Shown one piece after another: positions 16,874-58,693 of a DNA stretch of 64,000 bases. The DNA is from Mastigias papua. Taxonomy: Eukaryota; Cnidaria; Scyphozoa; Rhizostomeae; Mastigiidae. The DNA lies in NCBI GenBank assembly GCA_964019165.1, contig OZ025282.1:3422631-3486630 (forward strand). The letters run 5' to 3'. The notes under the pieces are model-generated. The model was given only the letters and a program-made list of their open reading frames with translations. It had not been told where the DNA came from and searched no databases. Numbering within the stretch: position 1 is the first letter of the stretch; every line of letters starts with the position of its first letter. The translations under genes and the position numbers were made by a program.

Positions 16874-18346
16874 CAAAATACTTTTGATCAATGTTTATAT
16901 TCAGATAATTCCGATATAGTAATTCTTTGAATTGGCAAGCGTTAATTAGCAAGAAAAAATTGATAACACTAGATTGATATCTCTGAATTGACAACACTTT
17001 AAACATAGGAATAAAAAAATAGTTCTTCACCTTCGGACCGAGGGAGGCTAACATCTTCCGAGGGGGACATAGCCCCTAGCCATCCCCTGGTGCCACCACT
17101 GTGACCAAAGTAGCCAGGGACGCTTACGCTGGGGGGAAGGAGGGGCAGCTGCCCCCTCTGCCCTCTTCTGTGGGGGCAAAGGGACAAGAATTGACCTAAG
17201 TACAGAGATCTTCACATCTCTCCTATCTTGTGAAGGGGCATTTTCCAGCATTCTAGACAGTTTGTTTAAGAAAATGCTTCTGGGGCAAGCCCCCAGACCC
17301 CCAACTTGACACAGTATAGGTATGAGATCAGTATGCTAAACATTTATCCTCCAGAAGAGAGTTTGAAGGCCAAGATCTACCGCTGCAGAGGGACATGCAT
17401 ATATATAGATGTGCCCCCAGAGGAAGCCTTGGCCCTCCTGCCCTAAGTACGTGCAGGCATCCCTGAAAGTAGCCAATCACATTACACATTAATACGTCAT
17501 GTAACACAAATAAATAATGCAATAGCAATAACACAGCACTATTTGCATGCGGATTTTCATCCTAGGAGTCCGCATACTTAGAGAAATTGTAGTAACTGAT
17601 ACGAGCCTGTTAAATTTTCAGCTAGTCATTGAATGTTAATGTACCTAGCCACCAAAATGATGTTTTAAGAAACCCAAAACATTAAAAATAGCAACATAAC
17701 AACTGTCCCTCATGATCACAGTCACCTTCAGTTTCACTTAGTTTTGCATAACACAGTAATTCCAATATGACATTAACACTACTAATAAATTGATGAAATC
17801 CACCATCATGGCTGGATACTCAAGATGTTGAGAACTATAAGAAGTCATTCCAAAAAGGGAATATGTGTGCACTCTTTGCGAAAAAGCACTAGGAAGAGGA
17901 ATTCCATTTGGATTTATCCACTTTTTTGTTACTACGAAGCAAATGCTTGGTATTATTTAAGAGAATTTGTCTACGTGGATGTACTCTTAATGCAATATCC
18001 AACTGACAAGAAAAATGCTCAGTAATTGGAATTCTTTTTAGTACAGGCTCCTACTACACTTGTCTTACAAAAAAGTGTCTTGCAGGCGGATTTCATCATG
18101 GCATATGGAACCAATGACAGCGACCTCATGAAAACCAAAATTATGAAACAATAACAACAAAACTCTGGCAAAAATGTTTATTTTGAACATGTTGATGGGA
18201 AATAGAATATTGGCCTCAACTAAATAATCAAGGCCTTGCAAAGAACTGTCCTTTGCAGAATGCAGTAATGAAGAGTTCCTTAAAATCTTCTAGAGTCTTC
18301 ATGTGGGCCAATGGCAATGTTACTGTTTTCGCACAAGCGCTGCTTC
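16874..18346. other. No gene recognised; host repeats
   Basis: Contains G/C-rich repeat debris of the GGGGCAAGCCCCCAGACCCC type (about 17,160-17,310) and no frame with recognisable protein similarity. Confidence 0.5.
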
Positions 18347-18557
18347 CATCCAGTTGCTTTCTAATATGTTCACGCACTTCCATTTCGTCGTAATCGGCGT
18401 CTCATCTTTTCAGTCCAAAATCCTTCATCCGTCTTTTCAACGTTACAATACTTAAACATCTGTCATGATTCTTTTCAAGAAACAGTCGAATTTCCTCGTA
18501 GATGAAACCTCTGTTAAAGTAACTCGTTAACAAGGACTTCAAGTCGTTGTCCGCCAT
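18347..18557 (-). pseudogene. Inverted 5' fragment of the same integrase gene
   Basis: The minus strand from 18,534 to 18,347 matches 15,896-16,085 almost base for base. It also retains the 5' part missing there: an ATG at 18,557 followed by MADNDLKSLLTSYFNRGFI. It carries a TGA where the other copy has CGA (after FGLKR), and homology ends abruptly at CTGGATG, so it is a dead fragment. It shows that the plus-strand copy was truncated at its 5' end. Confidence 0.75.
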
Positions 18558-19640
18558 CTCGAATTTCTAGAAACTATATCATAGATACGAGCATAGCTGT
18601 GATGTTTGAGAACTTTTGCCGCGATGTTTCAACAAACTTTTGCCGTGATGTTTCAACAAACTTTTGCCGTGATACTTGTGGGCCACCGTACCATTCTTCT
18701 AAGGATAATGATTGCCATTATATGTTTTGCATCACTGTCACACGATATGTTTCGTTACAGTAGCAGATAAAGTGGAGCTCTTAGATCTAGTTGTTCTGTG
18801 CGGTCGGTTGATCGAATTGACAATGTACATTTCAAGCCTATTTAGATACAGACTGTTGTAGATTTGAAGATGATTTGCCATTCTATATTTTGAGCTAAAA
18901 GCAGATAAGCAGAACCATCACTTCAGGTAATGTTGAGATGAACTGTTAGAACAGGGCTGGTAAGCTTTGTAGTACATAAGTGTGACTGATGATCAAACAT
19001 TTCGCTCAATAATTTATTCCATAAAGCCTACGCCTACACTCACCACGCCCACCACGCCCACCACGCCCACACTCGTGATATTCAGCCCCTGTCAGATTTT
19101 AGTCTGAATCCGCCACTAGCACGAGACAATTGTAAGGCGCTCTATAAAAATGGTGATACAGTGAATCTATTGTACAGCATCGCAAGTTTGATATGCTGCC
19201 CAAACCATTGATGAGAATTTGAGATACCGCACAATCGATTACCATCAAGAACAATAGATCTGACATATGATACAATAGATGCAGTCTTTTTCAATAATAG
19301 TGTTGCTCTTGTTTTATATTTTGTCTTGGCGCGAATACAACCAAAGTGAGAGCAAAGTAGAAATAGACATTCCCATTTTAGTTAGGTCAGAAATGTTAGT
19401 TGGTGCTTCAGAGAAGCCATACAATATTTTGATGAGTAAGTTAGTAAGTCTTAGGTCCTTCATGCTTGTGGGGACAAATGTCGTCAATTGCCTCGTCAAA
19501 GACATCATGGGAAGAATAGTTTGAGGCAGTCCTGGTTTGAGGGAGAAAGTCTGCGGCTTTCAGAACTGAGTAGTATACCCCACCTTTTTGTTATCCAAGC
19601 AAGTAGAGATTCTGGCTTGCATTAAGAGCGCATTTTCCAT
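18558..19640. other. No gene recognised
   Basis: Contains CTTTTGCCGTGATGTTTCAA-type short direct repeats (about 18,613-18,675) and CCCACCACG repeats (about 19,035-19,070). No coding similarity was seen. Confidence 0.4.
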
Positions 19641-19649
19641 ACATGAAAT

Positions 19650-19781
19650 GTAGAAACGGCCCGAAAAGCGTTTAGCTATCAAGGTGTTAAAATATACAAC
19701 AGATTGCCACCTGAATTGAAAAATGAGAACTCATTTGTGAGATTCAAGAAGGGATGTAATAACTTTGATTTTAGTTTTTAA
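19650..19781 (+). mobile_element. LINE 3' coding remnant
   Basis: The frame ending at the TAA at 19,779 reads GVKIYNRLPPELKNENSFVR then FKKGCNN, the typical C-terminal W/YN-x-LP-x-x-L ... FK-x-x-L tail of Jockey/CR1/L2-type LINE polyproteins. The upstream part is absent. Confidence 0.55.
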
Positions 19782-19789
19782 GAAACCTT

Positions 19790-20015
19790 TATATTGTAAA
19801 TTACAGTTTTTACTACTTTTTGTTAGATGCAGGTCCTTGATTTATAGCAACTGCTTTTAGCTGAGCAAGTAAACCTGTAAAAGTATTGATATATTGTTAG
19901 AAAATGAATTTCAATTGAATGTTGGAACGTCAATCTCATCAAATGTACCTTGGTTACAGGTTTTATTTCTTACAGTTGGCTTGAGAGAAAAGCGAGGTAT
20001 TTAAGTTGTATTGTA
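19790..20015. other. No feature recognised
   Basis: AT-rich sequence without coding similarity. Confidence 0.3.
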
Positions 20016-20017
20016 GT

Positions 20018-20430
20018 GAAACGTAAACATTGTAACTTAGGCCATTTCATACTCAAAGCAAATTTTCTTCTTTCATTCATTCGCATTCAATAATCGCACA
20101 CCTGGGACATCACCATACGTCACTCCTGTCGTCACACACTTGGTCATTCCTCTTCTGTTGTTCTCCACGCAAACATCGCCACACGAATCTATTCAACAAA
20201 CAACTAACAACCACCTAACCCTTCCTGTACGTAACTCATGTTTATTTCGGTTGTTCTCTGTTTATGTATATATTCATGTTATCTGTAAAGTAATGTTTAG
20301 TCAGAGTAGAGTCAGAGTACAGTCAACACATCGTCTCCTCTCTCTGCCTCCGTGTTCTCAGCACGTTAAATCTGATACTCGCAACAACTTGGATCAACGA
20401 AGGATGTCACTGAACGAGCATAGCAGCTTA
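20018..20430. repeat. Dispersed repeat family, copy 1
   Basis: Begins GTGAAACGTAAACATTGTAA then CTTAGGCCATTT, and ends with a CTCTCTGCCTCCGTGTTCTC AGCACGTTAAA block. Related starts occur near 28,950 and 54,818, and a related end at 57,600-57,725, suggesting one interspersed family of unknown class. Confidence 0.5.
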
Positions 20431-20439
20431 TAGGACCCA

Positions 20440-22158
20440 ACAATTCAAATTCCTATAGTATCATAAAATTTGATTGTGTGTCATCGAAAATTTGTCGTCC
20501 CCCCCCCCCAAAACGAATTGTTTACAATGAATATATCCAGTTGTGGATCCAGAAAAGTCAGATGGGAGAAAACATACTAGAAGAGCATATTTCGAAGGGT
20601 GAAAGCCATTTTGTGTTTGAAGAGAGGAACACTGAAAAATAAGGAAATGCTTTGAACAGCTTAAAATATACGTATGCTACTTACAAAATGGGCGTTGCAA
20701 TTGCTGGACCACGCCCTTTTCTTAAATGTTTCCTATGTTTTGCCGCAGTCATTATTATCTTTGGATCCTCCCCGGACTTCACTAGAATCATGTTTATGCT
20801 GTCTTATACACAAACAATACAGGGGTAAACTAGTAGTTGTCCTTCTTATTGCCAAAAATACCAAGCAAAGAACAAGTGGTTCGTAACTTGTAAACATAAG
20901 CTCTATCTGAGTGGTGCAATATGTCCTTTCTCCACACATAAATTCTTTCAATACCCTTGCAGAAGTTTGCCTTGGGGGCCAGTTAGGGGCGGATCCAGCA
21001 GAAATTGTGACTGTCTCCAAAGGGCGTGGCACGATAGGGCGTGGTTAAAGTAGCGCGTGGTCAATGGGAGTGGACAAGGAATTGAAGTGAGGTCATAGAA
21101 ATCTAAAAGAGGCACTGGGAGGGGTGGGCAAGAGGGCATCGTAGTCACTTTCTTTATAGATAAATAAAGCAGGCTGCATGACCAGCATCTAATGCAACCA
21201 AGAATTACTGCGAAAAAAGGCTAGCTTAAACTCTCACACAAAAAGTACAATGCAGTGATGCTGAAAATAAACACTGCTGAACTGGAACATAAATGACTGA
21301 CGAAAAATTAACATACATAGGCCTACATAAAATTTTTGCTCTGCTCTTCAAATACATGAATTTTATAAAAAATATAAAGATAGAATGCCAAAAACTTTTT
21401 TCCTCTGAGGGGACTGGCACATTGCTCTACATTGAGGTAACAATCCTAAATGAAATTGTTCTGTCTCCAATGTTAGTTACTGTTCGCCAGGTAGACAAAA
21501 AGATGTGATTCAATGGCTGTATGATGTTTATTTTGATTTAGTAGTACAGCTTTAATGTGCTGACAGATTCCGTATCCCAAGGTCAAGGAATACTGTAGTT
21601 CAGTTATGACATAGGAATCCTCCTAGAAGTATTCTGACGAAGTCAAGCTCAGTATAGTTTCAACATTTGTGTTCACAATACACATGCACTTTTTCTCACT
21701 GGACGCTGAATAATGAGGCCCTAGAATTTATTTATTTATTACGCTGAATTGTTTACGGGATTGCAAAAACAATGTTTGTTAATGAATTGCTGATATACCT
21801 CGCGGGGTCCAACTTGCGGATAGAGATAGGATCTTTGTCCGACATGATATCTGTGAATTCTTCCAAATGTAAAAAGATAAGAGCTGCTGTCAAAATATCA
21901 ATCGCTTTACATTTGCAGAAAATGCGGAAAACAAGGTATTAGGGAGTCATATAGAGTCGACGACAAAAGGTCACGTCAAAGCCCTGCTCGAACATGAGAA
22001 GATACCGTCATATATTTTTTGACATTTTATGTGTCGCACAATTGCATCAGACCAACTTACCACTGTTCTCTGGTGCCTTACCATTGTTACCAAGCGCCAC
22101 ACAATAAGCCTTAACAATGTATCACACTACACTTCTGCAATCATTTCTCCCTCTTAAG
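20440..22158. other. No gene recognised
   Basis: Short open frames only, none with recognisable similarity; scattered repeat-like G/C-rich patches such as GGGGCGGATCCAGCAG (about 20,988). Confidence 0.4.
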
Positions 22159-22900
22159 CCTGAAATACACTGTCCAATTTATTGGATTCGATTAGGTGGA
22201 TCATCCAATTTATAGGATGAAAACGCCTGTTTACACTCATCCAATAAATTGGAACGATTTCTGTACAACTTCCTCATTTCATCATGGACTCGAAGGACGA
22301 GTGTTTCGCTGCAGGAATCATAATTGCCATCATTAGTAAAAAGCGAAAAAGAAAGCGCCAGAAAAAGCAAAGATTAGTTTCTGTTAAGCCATGGCTAACC
22401 CAACGTAATGAGCTCGGTGTAGATAACACTCTTTTACAGGAATGTCGGCTGGAGAATGATGAGGAATACAAATAGGTTTCAAGAAAGTCATCCGAAAATT
22501 TCGAGGAGCTCCTAAGCCTCGTTGAATTAGAGATTCAAAAACCAGACACTTTACTTCGCGATGCAATTCCCGCGCAAATAAAGCTGGCTGCAACCATTCG
22601 ATTTCCAGCTACTGGCAACAGTTATGCAGACCTGCACTATTCATTTCGCGTTCACTTCGCAAGCGTGTGCACAAAAGATGAAGACGTGAAAATATTTGGG
22701 AAATGTCGCGCCAAGAAGAACAATAGGGATTAGGAGGAACAATGGAAAAAAGTTGGATGAAAGGTGAACACGTCCAACTTTTTTAATCGACGTTCCAATT
22801 TGTTGGAAGAACCAAATATCATCAAATTTTCACGTCCACACCATCCAATTGTTTGCAATCCAATAAATTGGATCCAATAAATTGGATAGTGTATTTCAGG
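22159..22900 (+). mobile_element. Non-autonomous PIF/Harbinger-like element with 29-bp TIRs
   Basis: Ends are inverted repeats of 29 bp with one mismatch: CCTGAAATACACTGTCCAAT... at 22,159-22,187 and its complement at 22,872-22,900. Inside, a plus-strand frame from 22,284 (MDSKDECFAAGII ... KPWLTQRNELGV) and its continuation to about 22,735 (LSLVELEIQKPDTLLRDAIP; IKLAATIRFPATGNSYADLH) resemble the N-terminal part of HARBI1-type transposases, with a stop at 22,473. The DDE domain is missing, so it is a deletion derivative. The palindromic word ATCCAATAAATTGGAT and variants recur near both ends and may be transposase-binding sites. Confidence 0.75.
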
Positions 22901-24025
<1,125 letters not shown>

Positions 24026-24254
24026 TGCCCTCACATTTTCAGATTAGATAAAGATTTGGGTTGTCCAACCCCACATGGTAGTTACATGTCTGTCCATGGC
24101 ATGACATCTGAACTGGGCCTATGCTTCTTCAAAGATGATAGGTTACTTGCTATCTCTCTTGTCAGTGATTTATGTTGATTATTCCACCTGTGCAGTTCTA
24201 ATGTTATTATTTTGTGTATTTAGTTGATTGTAGGAGTGTTTCCTTTTATTTTAG

Positions 24255-52912
<28,658 letters not shown>

Positions 52913-53107
52913 GTAATATGATTATCTTGATACAATATGTCTTTCTAACTATCATTATGATTATTGTTATTATTGTTTTGTTCACACATCAATATGTTAC
53001 AACAGCAACAAATTAACAAAGGTTGCACGAGGGCTCTCCAGTGGCGAACCGTCAGGGTATTCAAGGCATTCAGTGAATACCCTGGGTTTTTAGAATAATA
53101 TTTGTGT

Positions 53108-53305
53108 GTAGAAGTCTGTTGGTACTACAGAACTTCACTACAGCACGAAAGAGCGGTACCATGTTTTAGACATACTAAACTTTAGTTCACAGGGCACTAA
53201 CGATTTGCTCCAAAACTAAATTAGACTCAGAGCTTGATAGAGTAAAACAACTGCTCATTGAAAATGGATATCCAGATGAAGTCCTTATTTCTTGTATTAA
53301 TGAGC
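53108..53305. mobile_element. Rearranged Penelope-like family 1 fragments
   Basis: 53,113-53,173 matches 25,985-26,050 (GTCTGTTGGTACTACAGAAC then TTCA) in the same orientation. 53,195-53,305 encodes KLDSELDRVKQLLIENGYP on the plus strand, matching the minus-strand linker near 26,740-26,860. The two pieces are therefore inverted relative to each other. Confidence 0.6.
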
Positions 53306-53590
53306 CATTTGTATTTTGGGCAATGGACTATATGGTCCCTTGCCTGAAACCACACAAGGGACCAAACATTTGCTCGTTATTATGGATCACTTCACCAAAT
53401 GGTGTGAGGTGTTTCCTACCAAAGACCAAAAAGCTAGGACTGTTGCTGAAATTCTAGTGTCAAAAGTTTTCAGTAGATTTGAGCCACCTACCGTTATCCA
53501 CTCCGATCAGGGCAGGAATTTCGAAAGCAATTTGATGCATGAAATATGCTGCCTAATGGGCGTACATAAATCTCGCACATCAGCATACTG
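53306..53590 (+). pseudogene. Ty3/gypsy-type integrase core fragment
   Basis: The plus-strand frame reads GPLPETTQGTKHLLVIMDHF, TKWCEVFPTKDQKARTVAEI and PPTVIHSDQGRNFESNLMHE, covering the first two catalytic Asp regions of a gypsy-type integrase. It breaks off after MGVHKSRTSAY at about 53,588. Position after Penelope debris suggests a broken, rearranged remnant. Confidence 0.85.
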
Positions 53591-53699
53591 TTATAATACT
53601 AGTTTTATTTTTATCTTTGATTTCGTCATGTTAAGTAACGTTGGTTCTCTGTTCCTATATGTTCCGTTTTTTGTTGCCCCGCCATACTAATTCTTAAGC

Positions 53700-53830
53700 C
53701 TGGTATCCATATAGTCGTTGAGGGTCGTTGACAGTCTTTTTCAGTCATTGTGGGTCGCTGACATAGGTGCATTTCCATATAGTCTTTCAGGGTCGTTGAG
53801 GGTCGTTGTGGGTCGTTCAGAGTATGTCAG
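53700..53830. repeat. GGGTCGTTG short-repeat stretch
   Basis: Irregular copies of GGGTCGTTGAGGGTCGTTG and CCATATAGTC. Confidence 0.6.
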
Positions 53831-54039
53831 AGTTGCAGCGCGCTCTAGGCCTTTCAAGCAACTGGCGCCAAAAGAAAATTTTCAAGCATGACAGAAACGG
53901 GCAAGGACTTTTTTTATGGCGCGGCATAAGGGTCAAAAATGGGCCGTCATAATGGTAGGTCATCGTAGCTCTACGGCCCCCCTTTCCGGAAAGTATCGTC
54001 GTAAAGTGCGACCATGAATTCCGGAAAGCATCCTCCTAG

Positions 54040-54465
54040 AAACGTTCATGCTACGATTAGGGAAAGCGTCGTCACAACCTCGTTTTCATTTTACGCTACG
54101 ATTAGGGAAAGCGTCGTCGTAGCCTCGTTTTCATTTTACGCTACGATTAGGGAAAGCGTCGTCACAACCTCGTTTTCATTTTGTGCTGCAATTTGGATTG
54201 TACCAGTCTTACGGCCCCACTTTCCGGAAAGCATCGTCGAGCAGTATTACGACCATGCTTTCCGGAAAGTATCGTTGTAAAGTGCGACCATGAATTCCGG
54301 AAAGCATCGTCATAGAAACGTTTTCGCTACGATTAGGGAAAGCGTCGTCGCAACCTCGTTTTCATTTTACGCTACGATTAGGGAAAGCGTGTCGTAACCT
54401 CGTTTTCATTTTACGCTACGATTTGGGAAAGCGCCATCGTACTCGTTTTCATGTTACAATGGGAG
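54040..54465. repeat. 45-bp minisatellite, interrupted
   Basis: Unit ACGCTACGATTAGGGAAAGC GTCGTCGCAACCTCGTTTTC ATTTT, with three copies at 54,050-54,180 and about three more at 54,320-54,460, separated by a diverged stretch. One frame gives the 15-residue repeat ATIRESVVTTSFSFY, probably not a real protein. Confidence 0.85.
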
Positions 54466-54817
54466 AAAGTCACATCGCATGGAACAGAGCAGGCAACAGA
54501 GATAAGCCCTGTTTACACTACAACTTTTAACCTGGGTTGAAGTCAATCTGGGTTCAACACATTTTCGGTATACAATTGATATTACATAACTCAACTGCTG
54601 GACAGCTCGAATATTGGAAATGTAATAGCCTAGCTAAACATATTATCGTACATATGATTGCGAGGTCTTTGTTGGAATTTATTCCACACATTTCAGCACA
54701 TAATTTGTTCATCACTGGAAAGAGTTTTTAGAACGAAGGATGTCGTAGCTGAACGATCAAAATGGAAAAGTTGTTGGAAAAGTCGTTTTCAAAATGGAAA
54801 AATTGTTGAAATAGTTT

Positions 54818-54895
54818 CTGTGAACATAAACATTGTAGCTTAGGTCATTTTCCATCTGCGGATCAAATGCTTTTCATCGGCTTGTGAATGTAAAC
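54818..54895. repeat. Dispersed repeat family, copy 3 (left part)
   Basis: TCTGTGAACATAAACATTGT then AGCTTAGGTCATTTTCC; interrupted at 54,895 by the hAT-like element and resumed at 57,496. Confidence 0.5.
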
Positions 54896-57495
54896 CATAG
54901 AAATAGGAGGACTAGAATGCGCGGTAGGTCACGTGGAGCGTAATGCCAATGGGGAGTCAAAATGGTAGCACCACCTTGGCAAAAAGACAGAAGCGGCACT
55001 GTGAGCTCTACGTAAAGAACATAGGCTAAATGTCGTTTGACGCGTAGTTTTGCAACATGGTACTTCCTAGCAATAAATATGGATATAACAATTGATGCAC
55101 ACTTTAGAAAACCTAACTTCTGGACGAAATAACCTGTTTTTTCATCTGAAAGTATACGCGCACGAGGGGTGTTCCTTGTGACTTGTAGGCCTTGTCACTT
55201 TCTATTCAACGCTAATTCGGTTACTGACTTATATTGACCTTATTTACAAATACTGTGGGCATATCTAGCTACAATTGCTGCAAGAATATTTACTGATTTT
55301 ACTAGATTCCTGCATATTTAGAGAGGAATAGCAACGTTTTGCATCTGGGTGCAAATATGAGACACAGCTTCTCTCAGGTCAATATCAATACCCCCTAAGA
55401 TGTCAATTGCCCAGATACCTTCCGGAAACCAATTATTCAAAAAACATGAGCTTTTTAGCTTTGCATTAACATAACAACAATATAAGGTTTAATCAAATAA
55501 ATAAGTATAATCATTTAGTCATACTATATGTGCAGTAAATAAAACTGGAGGAACAAATGTTGGACAAGCAGCTGGATGTAAACTAACAGAAGAGGCCTTA
55601 GAGTGTACAAAAGTCTTCACTTTTGCAGTTGAAGAGCCTATCTATTATAAAAAAGGATTCTATCATTCCCAGTCTTACACCATAAGATCCTGGTATCTGA
55701 ATAACAAATGTGACCCAGGCTTTCTTCAATATAAATTTGATAAAGTTTGCAATAAGATGAAGGTTAGGGTATCATAGGGTAACTTTGATGGACCTTTTAG
55801 TCAAATCTTGAAGCAAGAGAGTAAAATTCATGTTTTATTTGGCATACTTCAAAGCATTAAACATACTAGGAATGCAGTGATACATGTGGGAACATTCTAC
55901 CATTCCTCTGTAAAAAAGACACCAAAAGAATACAAAAATCCTATGACTAAGCATTGTTCCATTCTATTTCTTCTCTCATTGCACTTCTATTAAATCTGTG
56001 AATATAGAAATTGAAAGATAACAAGGCTGCTAATGATATTACACTTCTCATGAATGATATGTCCACCAACTTATTTGTTTTCATGGCATGTTGTCTGGTA
56101 ACTATGTTCTGAATTATAACCTTTTCAGAATCATATTGAAATACTACATTTGTCAAAAATTGTATTTCTCAAAAATAACACATTTTTAGGAATTTCATTT
56201 ATTCCTTAAAGACATTATATATTGTTCATATACATAATATACTTCTCAAAAACATAATATATGTCTCAAAAAGTACAAGTAAATTGGGTTGGTACAACAA
56301 TCACACAGATATGCAGCTAAAGTATGGAGCAAAACTACCCCTAAGAAGCTAAATAATTAACAGCTACTTAGGGGCTGGCCATTAATTCTTTGAGGGGAGG
56401 GGGTGGAAGATGTCTAGGAAGGGGACCAAAATTCTGCACACTCTGAGGGAGAGGGAATGAAAAATAAAGAGCACTTTAAAAGGAGTATGGAGTTTCTTCT
56501 GAAATCCTGGAGTAGGGACCAAACTTTTTACATAAATCTGAGAGGGGGGGGACGAAAATTCCATCAACAATATGAGAATGTCTTCCATTCCTCCCCACAA
56601 GTAAGTATGACCCGTCCTTTATGTCTTTGATTAGGATACAACCATGTCTTTGATTAGGATACAACCAAGTTGCGTAGGTGCATTCCGTCTAAGGCTCACA
56701 CCGGAGATTCACTAAGTTACTTTGCACTTACGCTAATATGACACACACATAGGTCATGCTGTTATTGTTTCCTTGTACTACAGCACTAACATCAATAATT
56801 TTCATGCCAGTACTCCTAGAAAAAGATGTACTCCTCCTTGGAGTAGGCCGCATGGCATGCACACTAGCCTAGATGTATACAATTGATGCGGGTACCACCG
56901 ATATATCTGCAGCTGACACACAACTACCTGATAGCTGACAACTATTTGAAATCCTGAGTCTTAAACTGTATGGAATGGTTCAATGCTAAAACGTACATAG
57001 ATGTATTATCCACATTCGCGCTACCCCTCTAGGAAGTACTTGGCCTATCCTGTCAAAGATTGATGTTTCGCTTAAAAGTACTTTTCTTATGCGTTTCAAC
57101 TAACTATGAAACAAAGTAACTTGACTTACGTTGTGGATATTTTATCCTTAGTTAATCTGTCACTGTTTGGATCTCTCGGGGCATTAAAGAACAGGATACA
57201 AACCCTAAGGCCCATATAGCAAACTTTTGAAAAGCGATGGAATCGCAACAAAAAAGGTAATTTTCAAACTCTGAAGGCACTTACCGATAATTTTATTCCT
57301 TCACCACACCGAAAATTGCATGTACAGTCTACATAGGTTCACTATTAGTCCAAATAGATTGAAAACACCATTTGACAGCATAGCCCGTAACATTCTTTTG
57401 CCAACGTGTTGCTACCATCTTTGCTCCTCATGGGTATTACATACCAGACAAAAGCGAAACAATAGAGCGCGCATTCTAGTCCTCCTATTTCTATG
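54896..57495. mobile_element. 2.6-kb non-autonomous hAT-like element
   Basis: Terminal inverted repeats of 28 bp match perfectly: CATAGAAATAGGAGGACTAG AATGCGCG at 54,896-54,923 and its complement at 57,468-57,495. The similarity continues imperfectly for about 100 bp inward (AATGGTAGCACCACCTTGGC versus its partner). Both sides carry the 8-bp direct repeat ATGTAAAC (54,888-54,895 and 57,496-57,503), the target duplication size of hAT transposons. No transposase is recognisable inside. Confidence 0.85.
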
Positions 57496-57725
57496 ATGTA
57501 AACATCATAGCGTTAGGACATTTTCTATCTCGACAGGGTGTCTTTCTCATCCGCCCATTCACACCGCCAATCAAACACGAACAAAGGACCACACGTCACA
57601 CTTTCCCATTAACTTTATTTCCTGCCGTTCATTTCCGTTCTCTGCTTCCTTGTTCTCTGCACGTTAAATAATGACAGAAAGCAATTTTGATCAAACAAAA
57701 GGAAGTCACTGAAAGCTGCTGAAAG
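57496..57725. repeat. Dispersed repeat family, copy 3 (right part)
   Basis: Contains CTCTGCTTCCTTGTTCTCTG then CACGTTAAATAATGA and GAAGTCACTGAAAGC, matching the end of copy 1 (20,340-20,420). Confidence 0.55.
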
Positions 57726-58634
57726 TAAAGTTTATAGGAAAGCACATCGTTTGCTATAATAGCTCTCTCGTTTATACCCTGTAATCACCCCATATGTGAA
57801 TAAGATAGATTATTCCAGATGATGAGAGCTTAAAACAGGTTTTCCCAAGTAAGCCCTTGATTTGAAATTACTCCCAATGATATTTGCTTACGACTTTTAT
57901 TTCGCAGCCGCTTAAGTTGTTGAATCGAAGGTATGGGGAGCTTTGCCGTTTTGAGAAATATGAAAAAGTCAAACAGTCTACCACTAGTTACTTTTAACAC
58001 ACTCTTGTAGAAAGCAATGCGAGCAATATCACTTGTATACTGGATTTTATCTTATATTGTATAATTTTATATTTTACCAATCCCCCTTTTAAGTTCTTTT
58101 CCTTTGCAGACTCTTTTGCACATCAGATGCCAGGCATTTCCAAACATTTCATCTACTTCTAATGAACAAGTTGCGCCTGTGACTTTCGTCATCGCGACCC
58201 TTGCCTGGCATTTGATGTGGGACAGATTCTAATGCATTTTCAATTAGTTCTAATCGTTGTAATGTATTTTTATGTTAGTTTAATGTTGCATGTCTTTTTG
58301 TATTGGCCATGGGGTAGTCATTGTTTCTTGCTCCCCATGGTATCGTACCTGTAGTGTTTGTACAGTCAAAAGAATAGGTATAGTTAATGTAAGACATGTT
58401 GTGTCAAATACTGAGGTCTGGGACCTAATGACTCTAAGTAGCCTGGACACTAGTCCATTGTTCAGAACATTAACACTTCTTTATAATAGTATGATTGTAG
58501 TTTCCTGTTCAGTTCACGTTTTACGCTTACAAGATACGTTCTAGTTCTACGCTTACGATCTTTTGTACATAGTTATATATAAAATCAAGTTTTGTATATA
58601 ATTATCAACGTGTCTTCTTTCTGGACTTCACAAT
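57726..58634. other. No gene; presumed to include the BEL/Pao 5' LTR
   Basis: The LTR should end just before the primer-binding site at 58,635. Its left edge cannot be set without the 3' LTR. The inverted pair CAGATGCCAGGCA (58,126) and TGCCTGGCATTTGATG (58,202) lies in it. Confidence 0.4.
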
Positions 58635-58652
58635 TGGTGCCGTGACCAGGAT
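58635..58652 (+). other. tRNA primer-binding site of the BEL/Pao element
   Basis: TGGTGCCGTGACCAGGAT: begins with TGG, complementary to a tRNA CCA end, and resembles the primer-binding site and leader start of BEL elements. Confidence 0.6.
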
Positions 58653-58693
58653 TGGTGTATTGCTGTTCATTTTTCCCACATTACGATTTACAT

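Noticed and set aside
16999..17251. Short Pro/Gly-rich minus-strand frames
   Set aside because: Lie in G/C-rich host repeat debris without recognisable similarity.
54014..54280. Repeat protein of 15-residue units
   Set aside because: Explained by a 45-bp minisatellite; no start context or similarity.
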